This document shows, in pieces, positions 28,716 to 35,231 of a stretch of 53,628 nucleotides of DNA. Origin of the DNA: an uncultured Pseudomonadota bacterium (GTDB taxonomy: Bacteria; Bdellovibrionota_B; Oligoflexia; Oligoflexales; CAIYRB01). The translations under genes were made by a program, and so were the position numbers. The stretch covers positions 1 to 53,628 of the forward strand of contig CAIYRB010000005.1 in NCBI GenBank assembly GCA_903928445.1, written 5' to 3'. The notes beneath the pieces were generated by a model. The model was not told the origin of the DNA. It was given only the letters and a program-made list of their open reading frames with translations, and searched no databases. The first letter of the stretch is position 1. Each line of letters starts with the position of its first letter.

Positions 28716-28795
28716 TTTATCCGCCATTTATCCGCCAATGTCAAGGCTGGCGGATATATTATCCGCCATATATCCGCCAAGCATGTGGTGGCGGA
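28716..28795 (-). promoter_or_regulatory. Fic promoter inside TATCCGCC operator array
   Basis: Read on the plus strand, TATCCGCC occurs at 28718-28725, 28729-28736, 28760-28767 and 28771-28778. An inverted copy, GGCGGATA, is at 28749-28756 and a degenerate one near 28790-28795. The two direct pairs are each spaced exactly 11 bp. On the minus strand TTGACA (28744-28739) and GATAAA (28721-28716), 17 bp apart, form a good promoter that the repeats overlap. The -10 lies only ~6 bp from the ATG, so the mRNA has almost no leader. The likely ligand is the Fic protein's own winged helix. Confidence 0.7.
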
Positions 28796-28837
28796 ATCCT
28801 CGCCTAGCGCCTAGACCGCAGAACTTAAAACGGGGAA

Positions 28838-28870
28838 ATCAGCGGTTCAAATCCGTCCTCCCGCTACCAA
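28838..28870. other. Putative attR: tRNA-fMet 3' fragment
   Basis: ATCAGCGGTTC…CCGCTACCAA copies the T arm, acceptor and CCA of the tRNA at 25667, with one G-to-A change and one extra base in the C-run. Upstream sequence does not fold into the rest of a tRNA, so it is a fragment rather than a second gene. It marks the right edge of the insert. Confidence 0.6.
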
Positions 28871-28910
28871 AAAAACTAAGGCCCGGCTCTTAAAAAGAGC
28901 CGGGCCTTAG
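28869..28910 (-). terminator. Strong intrinsic terminator, left-facing
   Basis: CTAAGGCCCGGCTCTT, loop AAA, and its exact complement give a perfect 16-bp stem (28876-28910). On the minus strand it is followed by seven T (28875-28869). It therefore ends left-going transcription from the kinase-phosphatase gene and shields the tRNA-linked insert. Confidence 0.85.
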
Positions 28911-28914
28911 AGGT

Positions 28915-29022
28915 TGTCCGAAAATTCCGTGTCTCCCTTACTTCCGCGTCTCTGTGGTTAAATTGGGCGTTTGGGTTTAACCACGGAGGCGCGGAAGTAG
29001 GTAGACACGGAATTTTCGGACA
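28915..29022. repeat. 108-bp near-perfect inverted repeat
   Basis: The left arm (28915-28962) and right arm (28976-29022) are complementary at about 43 of 47 positions with one unpaired base, around a 13-bp centre. The outer 20 bp, starting TGTCCGAAAATTCC, are identical. The inner part contains CCGTGGTTAAA/TTTAACCACGG, which recalls the widespread 'TTAACCACGGAG' intergenic repeats. It could be a MITE-like or REP-like element. No transposase is nearby. Confidence 0.75.
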
Positions 29023-29189
29023 TGTTCTTAGTTTTTAGGGGCTGGATGGGTGAAAATTGGAAAGTCGAGATCTGCAGCGAACTGAGGGCGCGCGGCTCGT
29101 CAAGGCTGCTTGATCTTGCCCACCAGGGCCTGCAAGTCGGCTCCAGAGTCGGTGATGGGCATAGGGAGTCGCCATCTGCTGGAGCCCAA
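29023..29189. other. Short gene-free stretch downstream of kinase-phosphatase
   Basis: No independent gene is supported. In the minus-strand frame of the kinase-phosphatase, the amber stop at 29192-29190 is followed by 28 further sense codons before a TGA. Part of this reads MPITDSGADLQALVGKIKQ and has normal codon composition, so it could be a remnant of a longer C-terminus. Confidence 0.3.
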
Positions 29190-30482
29190 CTAGGCCTTCG
29201 CCCCAGGGATCGGCCTAATCGCCGCGTAGTATTCCTTAGCCGCATCAACCGACACCAACTCCAACTCTGGGTAGCGCAGAGCCGTCAACTTGCCACCGTA
29301 GACGCAGCCGGTATCGATACAGATTGTGTCGTTCACCCACTCTGGTTCACGAACCGGAGTGTGGCCGTAAACCACCTTGGCTCTACCGCGGTAATCCTTG
29401 GCCCAGTTGTAACGTACCGCAAGGCCGTACTCATCTAGCTCGCCAGTGACCTCACCGTAGATCGCATAGGCCTTGACGGCACCGGTATCACGCAATTGCA
29501 TCCCCTCTTGCAGCCCAGCGTGGACGACCACCAACTTGCCCCCGTCCAACACCAAGTGACTTGGCAGGGTCGAAAAAAAGTCGCCGCAGTCTTGCCTAAA
29601 ATCGGCAGACTCTGCCTCAAGCTGATTCAGCGTCGCAGCAAAGCCGTTGTTCATACTAACCTTGCGCCCGCGCAGATGGCGCTCAAGCTTGTCCTCATGA
29701 TTGCCAGGAACCATCAGGGCATGGCCTTGACGCACCATGTTTATCGCCAACCTGAGGCAGGCGGGGGCTTGCGGCCCGCGATCGACCAGGTCGCCAAGAA
29801 AGATCGCCCTTCGGCCTTGGGGATGCCGAGCCATGGCCGAAAGGCGACCGTCAGGGCCGTTGCCGATATCATATCCGAGCTTATAGAGCAGTAACAGCAG
29901 CTCATCCAAGCAACCGTGCACATCCCCGATGATGTCAAAGGGCCCTGAGTCGCCGCGATGATCAGGCGGCATCTTCGTACGCACGATGTTGACCGCTTTG
30001 GCATCTGCGACCGTGCGCAAAGTCTGTGCGACGCGAAAGCCCTCGTCTTCAAGAGACAGCACAGCTTTTTCGAGCAGCTCACAGTGCCTGGCAATCACTG
30101 ACTCTGGAACTTGACGTTCGGCTCGACCGGCATTTTGCGCCAAGCAGTCGGCCAAGGGTAAGGCGAAGACCAGAGCGACTGGCTGGTAAAAATGCTTCTT
30201 GGCCAACGCAAGCAGCGGCTGCCTGGCCCTAGCGTCGAGGTTTGTCGCATCGATGACGACCCGGCGGCCGAAGGCGAAGCGCTTTGCGGCAACCAGATGC
30301 AGCAACGCAAAGGCCTCGGGAGTCGTCGCCTGGTCGGCCTCATCATCCGAGATCCAAGCCCGAAAGGTGTCCGACGACAGGATTTCGGTCGGTAGAAAGT
30401 GACGCCGGGCAAAGGTCGATTTGCCTGAGCCGGAAGGACCGACCAGCAAAACCAAGGACAATTCGGGCAAAGCAAGGTCCAT
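29190..30482 (-). CDS. Polynucleotide kinase-phosphatase without ligase domain
   Basis: 430 aa. An N-terminal P-loop kinase (GPSGSGKST at 15-23, SSDTFRAWISDDE, VVIDATNLD) is followed by a calcineurin-like phosphoesterase (FDIIGDVHGCLDE, FLGDLVDRGP, VPGNHEDK, VVHAGLQEG, YGHTPV). This order and these motifs match the kinase and phosphatase modules of bacterial Pnkp, which heals broken RNA ends (5' phosphorylation, removal of 2',3'-cyclic phosphate). Bacterial Pnkp normally continues into a ~400-aa ligase domain and is paired with Hen1; both are absent. The ATG at 30482 aligns with the family start; a GTG at 30491 is possible. It probably has its own promoter in the 134-bp gap upstream. Confidence 0.85.
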   Translation of the reverse strand: MDLALPELSLVLLVGPSGSGKSTFARRHFLPTEILSSDTFRAWISDDEADQATTPEAFALLHLVAAKRFAFGRRVVIDATNLDARARQPLLALAKKHFYQPVALVFALPLADCLAQNAGRAERQVPESVIARHCELLEKAVLSLEDEGFRVAQTLRTVADAKAVNIVRTKMPPDHRGDSGPFDIIGDVHGCLDELLLLLYKLGYDIGNGPDGRLSAMARHPQGRRAIFLGDLVDRGPQAPACLRLAINMVRQGHALMVPGNHEDKLERHLRGRKVSMNNGFAATLNQLEAESADFRQDCGDFFSTLPSHLVLDGGKLVVVHAGLQEGMQLRDTGAVKAYAIYGEVTGELDEYGLAVRYNWAKDYRGRAKVVYGHTPVREPEWVNDTICIDTGCVYGGKLTALRYPELELVSVDAAKEYYAAIRPIPGAKA

Positions 30483-30616
30483 CGCCGCCACACTCCCAGG
30501 ACACGCAGTGTTATCAGGTGATTTTCGGGTGCCTAGGCGCTTCTGTCCACACCTAATAATAACTGCGCAGGTCCGTCTAAAGGAGATCGCATCCCAAAGT
30601 CACCGGCGGGATGAAG

Positions 30617-31333
30617 TCACTTGGCTCTACGCCCGGCACCGAGCGCCGTCCAGGTAAACACCGAGGTCTCACCGTCATAGTCAGCAAAAGGTCGGTGGCC
30701 CTTATAGACAAAATCCTTAGGTTTGGCCGTGAGCGCCGAGATAAACACCGGCCCCCGAGCGATCTTCTCCAAGCGCCTAAAGCGTTTGATAATCCCAGGA
30801 TTCGTCACCTTGGCATAACCTCGAACATAGCCAAGAGGCCTGAGCATCTTGTGACTAGCCAACATCATCATACTGAGGACCTGGCGATTGCCCCTCCCCC
30901 TTGCCACAGAGGCGAGACCGATATAGCAGACCTCGCCAGCCTTCTTAGGTAAAAAATGGTCGGGGACTTGCGTCGATTCAAGGTAAGCACCGATGATCGA
31001 CAACCCCTCTGGAAGCCCCTCCGCCTGCGGCTCAAACTGCTGCATATGGTCTTCGACGGTCAAAACGCCCTGCAAGGTACCACTGCGGTCAACAGCGACA
31101 ATGCCAAGCCCTTGCTGCGCAATATGCCGCACCTGATCGCGAAAGAAGGGCAGGACATCAGACTCGTTTAAACCAAGGACCCGGCAAAGTGGCTCATTCT
31201 TACAGAACTCCCGGCTCAAAAGCACAGCGGCAGGCCCTTGGTGCTCAAGGCTGAGAACTTTGGTCTTGATATGCCTGTTGGTCGCACGCAGGACGAGATC
31301 CAACACAATGGCCGCATAATCGACGTAGTTCAA
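30617..31333 (-). CDS. GNAT N-acyltransferase, arylalkylamine-acetyltransferase-like
   Basis: 238 aa. The N-terminal half has LLSREFCKNEPLCRVLGL followed by a basic helix and GIVAVDRSGTLQGVLTVED. This pattern resembles the FFxDEPLxxxLGL…AVDxxGxIxGV region of insect-type dopamine/arylalkylamine N-acetyltransferases. The acetyl-CoA loop is VARGRGNRQVLSMMM, slightly off the RxxGxG/A consensus, and GYVRGYAKVTNPGIIKRFRRL fits the C-terminal GNAT core. It is the last gene of a four-gene left-facing operon, 16 bp after the FAD monooxygenase. Expected role: N-acylation of the amine made by the upstream decarboxylase. The GNAT assignment is fairly safe; the substrate is inference. Confidence 0.65.
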   Translation of the reverse strand: MNYVDYAAIVLDLVLRATNRHIKTKVLSLEHQGPAAVLLSREFCKNEPLCRVLGLNESDVLPFFRDQVRHIAQQGLGIVAVDRSGTLQGVLTVEDHMQQFEPQAEGLPEGLSIIGAYLESTQVPDHFLPKKAGEVCYIGLASVARGRGNRQVLSMMMLASHKMLRPLGYVRGYAKVTNPGIIKRFRRLEKIARGPVFISALTAKPKDFVYKGHRPFADYDGETSVFTWTALGAGRRAK

Positions 31334-31349
31334 CCGACCTCCTCGAAAT

Positions 31350-32525
31350 TTAATCTATTGGGAACGGAACTTTATACAGATGCGCCATGCGCATTTGGCT
31401 AAGACCTGGCGGGAACGCCGCCGCTGCGACGTCGCGCACCGCGCAGGCAAACCGCCCCTTCGGCTGAAAGGTTCCGTTCATGCTATTGGCGATCTGCACC
31501 ATTTGTTTGGCGCGCGGGCGTCGGCGCTCGTCATAATGACTAAAGGCCTGCTCCACGGTCTTCGCTTGGCGCAAAGACTTAACGAGGAAACAAGCATCCT
31601 CCAAGGCTAGGGAGGCACCTTGTCCCATATTTGGCGGCATCCCGTGCGCTGCGTCACCGACCAGACAAATCCGCCCTGCGGCGTAAGCCTTCAGGCCATT
31701 CACCACGCCAAAATTACAACGGTGCAGACTGGTGGGGTCCGCGCTGTCCAGGATCCTTCCAATGTCTGGATGATAATCGGCAAAGGTGGAGCGCAGCTGC
31801 AGCAAGAAGTCAGGCGTGATGGGAGCTGAGTTCTTAAGGTAAACGTCTGGACGTACGATCGCGCTCCAATAAGCGACCTTGCCATCGAGCGAAGTCAGCA
31901 TAAACCGCGTTCCCGTACCCCAAGCCTCAATGGTCCGACCAACATAGTTGGCTGCGACCGGGGTGACGCTGTGACCAAGATAGGTGCAAATCCCTTGATA
32001 GTGAACGTCGCTCCCGGCAAAGACCAGGCGTCGCACCGTCGACCCGATGCCATCGGCGGCGATGACGTAATCATAATCGAGGCTTCGATTCTGGCCCTGG
32101 ACGCTTAAGGACACCACATCGTCCTGCTGCGAAATCGCCGTCAGCTTCTGCTCATAAAGCACCTCGCCACCTTGGCTAAGAAAGCGGCGCAGCATTAGTT
32201 TATAGAGGTCCGCGCGCTTCACCGCAACGATCGGAAAGCCGTTGGACCGCGTCAGCTTTTGACAGTCGAGGCGTGTCAGTTCACGCAAATGCCTGGTTGA
32301 AAAAAGCATGGCCTGCTGCGGCACATAGACCGTCCGGAGCTCATCAAGTAAGCCAAGGTCAGCAAGCAGGTGCAGGCCGTTTGGCGCAAGCCACAGCAGA
32401 TTATCCTCGCAGTTAAGTGCGGCGGCTTTCTCTAAGATCGTTAAACGCATCGAATTCTTTTGCGCGTATAGCCCGACTGCCAGGCCAGCGATGCCGCCGC
32501 CGATGATGACACCAATGTCCGTCAC
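31350..32525 (-). CDS. FAD-dependent aromatic monooxygenase (UbiH/PHBH-like)
   Basis: 391 aa class A flavoprotein hydroxylase. The FAD-binding dinucleotide fold starts at residue 5 (VIIGGGIAGLAVGLYAQ). The DG motif is YVIAADGIGSTVRRL, and the second FAD motif is ICLVGDAAHGMPPNMGQGASLALEDA. Such enzymes hydroxylate activated aromatic rings with NAD(P)H and O2. It overlaps the decarboxylase gene by 4 bp (ATGA), so it is translated with it. Position between decarboxylase and acyltransferase suggests ring hydroxylation of an aromatic amine or acid. Epoxidase activity cannot be excluded. Confidence 0.88.
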   Translation of the reverse strand: MTDIGVIIGGGIAGLAVGLYAQKNSMRLTILEKAAALNCEDNLLWLAPNGLHLLADLGLLDELRTVYVPQQAMLFSTRHLRELTRLDCQKLTRSNGFPIVAVKRADLYKLMLRRFLSQGGEVLYEQKLTAISQQDDVVSLSVQGQNRSLDYDYVIAADGIGSTVRRLVFAGSDVHYQGICTYLGHSVTPVAANYVGRTIEAWGTGTRFMLTSLDGKVAYWSAIVRPDVYLKNSAPITPDFLLQLRSTFADYHPDIGRILDSADPTSLHRCNFGVVNGLKAYAAGRICLVGDAAHGMPPNMGQGASLALEDACFLVKSLRQAKTVEQAFSHYDERRRPRAKQMVQIANSMNGTFQPKGRFACAVRDVAAAAFPPGLSQMRMAHLYKVPFPID

Positions 32526-34012
32526 AAAGCGCCTCCCTGTTGGGTCAGCAAGCCGACCTCAGCACGTACCGTCGCGATCAGTCGGTCAACGGTTTTCAGG
32601 TGCGTGCGAAACGAGAGGATGGCCACCCGCAGGACAAACCGTCCGTCCACCAGCGTCGAACTAAGAAAGGCCTCAGGATGGGCATTGATGCGCTGCATAA
32701 GCAGCTTGTTGAATGCGTCAAGGTCGCCGTCTGATCGACCTGAATCAACATAGCGAAAGGCAAAGATCGAAAGATCCAGCCCGCTGACGATTTCGACACC
32801 AGGAATCGTTGCCAGTTGGTCGCGGCAATAAGCTGCAAGCAGCAGCTTTTCACTCAGCGCCTGCTTAAATAAGGGTGCGCCGTATACCTTAAGCGCAAGC
32901 CAGATGCGGAGCGAGCGAAACGGACGCGTCAGCTCCAAAGAATAATCCATCGCCGACTTTTGCTGTAGTCCGGCTCGATCTTGCAGATAAGCTCCCGAGT
33001 GATCTAGAGCCTGGCGCAGGGACTCGCCGCGCTTAAACACCACCGCCCCACAGCCATATGGTAAAAACATACCCTTGTGTGGATCGAGCACCACCGAATC
33101 AGCCTCGGCCAAGCCATGAAAGCGTTCCTTAACCTCGTCACAAAGGTTAAAAAAGCCACCATAAGCACCATCGACATGGAACCACAGGGAATAGTCTTTG
33201 GCGACCGCAGCGATCTGCCGCAGCGGATCGACTCTCCCAAGGTTGGTACTGCCCGCCGTGGCGACGATCATCCACGGCTTAAGGCCATGCTTTAAGTCAG
33301 CATCGACCATGGCGCCCAAGGCTGCGGCATCGATCGCCTGGTTTGCCAGCGGCACCTTGCGCAGGCAAAGATCATCGCCAAACAGCACCCGCAAGGCCTT
33401 CTCACAGCAATGATGGGTGTGCTCAGATAGATAAACACAGGTCTTGTCATAATCACGAGCACGGATGCCAAAGGCATGCCTAGCGACAAAAAACGCGGTC
33501 AAAGTCGCATGCGAACCACCTGAGGTCACATCGCCAAAGGCGCCTTCACCATAGCCGACCATTGCGGCCAGCCACTGGATCGTCTGCGCATGGATGGCTG
33601 CGGCAACGGGTGCCGCGGAGTGGTCTGCGGTAAACGCATTGACTGCGGCGGCCAAGTGATCGGCCACCGCCCCGACATAAAGACCACCGCCTGGAACATA
33701 AGCTAAGTGACCGGGTCCGGCGGTAAGGATTCCCGCTGCGGTCATACCGTCTTCGACCACCCTAAGCAGCTGCTCCAAGCCCTCGGCCGAGGCCACTTGT
33801 TGGTCAAAGCGACCGAGCAGATCGGCATCAGGCAGCTGGTAGGTCGGGTGCTGGTTGACCTTTGCCATGAACCGATTGACGCTTGCATCCGCCGCGGCTT
33901 GCCAGTCGAGGCGTTGCGCGTCGCTTGGCTCCAAGGCCGACGTCGCCGCCTCCAAGCTAAGGATCTGCCGCCTCTGCGCATCAGGTTTCGTCGCAGGTTC
34001 ATGCATGGGCAT
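32522..34012 (-). CDS. PLP-dependent group II (aromatic-type) amino acid decarboxylase
   Basis: 496 aa, fold type I decarboxylase. Landmarks are the cofactor-stacking VTSGGSHATLTAFF, the Asp in WFHVDGAYGGFF, and the Schiff-base Lys near 313 in LDPHKGMFLPYG. This set matches aromatic-L-amino-acid, glutamate and diaminobutyrate decarboxylases. The operon, led by an aromatic amino acid hydroxylase, favours an aromatic substrate (Phe, Tyr, Trp or hydroxy derivatives). It overlaps the hydroxylase gene by 14 bp and the FAD monooxygenase gene by 4 bp. It would release a phenylethylamine- or tryptamine-type amine. Exact substrate is unknown. Confidence 0.88.
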   Translation of the reverse strand: MPMHEPATKPDAQRRQILSLEAATSALEPSDAQRLDWQAAADASVNRFMAKVNQHPTYQLPDADLLGRFDQQVASAEGLEQLLRVVEDGMTAAGILTAGPGHLAYVPGGGLYVGAVADHLAAAVNAFTADHSAAPVAAAIHAQTIQWLAAMVGYGEGAFGDVTSGGSHATLTAFFVARHAFGIRARDYDKTCVYLSEHTHHCCEKALRVLFGDDLCLRKVPLANQAIDAAALGAMVDADLKHGLKPWMIVATAGSTNLGRVDPLRQIAAVAKDYSLWFHVDGAYGGFFNLCDEVKERFHGLAEADSVVLDPHKGMFLPYGCGAVVFKRGESLRQALDHSGAYLQDRAGLQQKSAMDYSLELTRPFRSLRIWLALKVYGAPLFKQALSEKLLLAAYCRDQLATIPGVEIVSGLDLSIFAFRYVDSGRSDGDLDAFNKLLMQRINAHPEAFLSSTLVDGRFVLRVAILSFRTHLKTVDRLIATVRAEVGLLTQQGGAL

Positions 34013-34883
34013 AGAGTTTATTCCCTACAGTTACTGACTCCTCACCCACCACGCCTGCGATCATACGGTCGATAAGGGACTTATAGTGCTGCAAATCAGG
34101 CGCCACCAGGTAGCCGTCTTGAAGTGCCGAGATATTGTAGGATGAAAGCACCGATGCCATATCCACGGTCGCCGTTTTAACCGGCTGAAGTGCGATCTTT
34201 TCGATCTCGCTCAGCGACGACAGGAGGCCGGCTCCCAAGATCAACTTTTGCCCCAAGCGCTCGAGAATGCCGAACTCAAAGATCCAAAAATAGACCTTGT
34301 CAAAGATCAGCGATGGGCTTGGATGCTGCGCAATGAACTGATTTAAACCGCTTTGGGCAAGCTGAAGTTGGCCCATGGCAGCAGCACTCACCTTGTCTTG
34401 CGACTGCACCACCAACTTGTTTAAGTGAAAGTTGACCTGGTCGGTTTCGGTCACCGGGACCCGGCTAGCCGCAGCCGTCCATTGGCTCAGCAAACTTCGG
34501 TACTCTTTGCTAAAGAGCAATGGCAAATGGCCAAAGTAGTCGTGAATCAGATCTGGTCCGTTAGCAAAATGCACTTCTTGCGGGCTGCGAATCGACCGCG
34601 ACACCGGCATCACGCGCCGGTCTAGCCACTTGGCGATTTCCCAAGGTGGAGCCAAGCCATCGACATAAATCGCCGTCCAGCCAATCGTCGCTAACAGGTC
34701 ATTGATCTCGGCGAGGCTCGGGATGCGCTCGCGAAAGCGGCGCAGCACCTCAACATGATCCATATAGAAAGGGTGGATGAGCTTTCCATACTTGGACCAG
34801 GTGTGCTCGATCGCTTGAAAAAAGCGTCGCCAAGTGTCGTGGTCCACTGAAGTGTAGGGCATGTTCGCCGTCATGATGTTCAT
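33999..34883 (-). CDS. Aromatic amino acid hydroxylase family (pterin-dependent)
   Basis: 294 aa. The iron site is visible as H114 and H119 in GPDLIHDYFGHLPLL and E203 in YFWIFEFGIL. GAGLLSSLSEIEKIAL and YNISALQDGYLVAPDL match the C-terminal half of bacterial phenylalanine hydroxylases. The His-to-Glu spacing is 84 residues, against about 40 in phenylalanine, tyrosine and tryptophan hydroxylases, so a ~43-aa insertion lies beside the active site. The ATG at 34883 (GAAGGG upstream) is preferred over the TTG at 34943. First gene of the operon. It should hydroxylate an aromatic amino acid using Fe(II), O2 and a pterin; which one is unknown. Confidence 0.82.
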   Translation of the reverse strand: MNIMTANMPYTSVDHDTWRRFFQAIEHTWSKYGKLIHPFYMDHVEVLRRFRERIPSLAEINDLLATIGWTAIYVDGLAPPWEIAKWLDRRVMPVSRSIRSPQEVHFANGPDLIHDYFGHLPLLFSKEYRSLLSQWTAAASRVPVTETDQVNFHLNKLVVQSQDKVSAAAMGQLQLAQSGLNQFIAQHPSPSLIFDKVYFWIFEFGILERLGQKLILGAGLLSSLSEIEKIALQPVKTATVDMASVLSSYNISALQDGYLVAPDLQHYKSLIDRMIAGVVGEESVTVGNKLYAHA

Positions 34884-35231
34884 AAATAAACCCTTCGATC
34901 GGCATAAGGAGTGTGCGGCCAAACTTGGCCTCTGCTGATGCAATCAATCGGGGGGAAGTCGAGTCAGCACGTGGGGGGAAAGGTGTCACATCGCCAAGTA
35001 GAGCGAATGCGAATCTATATAACAGATCAAGAACCATAGATCTCGCATAGAATCATCTTCGCTCAGAAAATTAATTTGTCGTTTTCATTGAAAACTCACC
35101 TGACCGACTCCCAGCACTCTGGACAAGAGTTAGACAGCCGCTCCTCGCAAGGCAAAACCGCCCAACTACATTATGTTTTTCCAAATACTTTAGCATGTTA
35201 CACTGAGCTAGCCGCAGCGGAGGAGGGGCAG
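34884..35231. promoter_or_regulatory. Divergent promoter region with inverted repeat
   Basis: This 348-bp stretch lies between the hydroxylase operon and the GMC operon. An inverted repeat, ATGCGAATCTAT (35007-35018) and ATAGATCTCGCAT (35036-35048), matches at 12 of 13 positions with one extra base and is separated by 17 bp. The AT-rich CTATATAACAG next to its left arm could supply -10 elements. The repeat is placed to control both operons. No regulator gene adjoins it. If the TTG at 35076 were the GMC start, part of this stretch would be coding. Confidence 0.5.

Noticed and set aside
28718..28795. CRISPR array
   Set aside because: The repeats are 8 bp, partly inverted and helically phased around a promoter, with no spacers of constant length and no cas genes.
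28791..28868. Second complete tRNA gene ending at the CCA near 28868
   Set aside because: Only the T-arm and acceptor end are present; upstream sequence cannot form D and anticodon arms and the 5' acceptor strand does not pair.
30199..30657. Several plus-strand frames opposite the kinase-phosphatase gene and its upstream gap
   Set aside because: Arg/Ser/Pro-rich translations typical of antisense frames; no start signals.
35076..35231. 52-codon N-terminal extension of the GMC oxidoreductase from TTG 35076
   Set aside because: No ribosome site at 35076, while the in-frame TTG at 35232 has a very strong one and places the FAD motif normally; kept as an alternative only.
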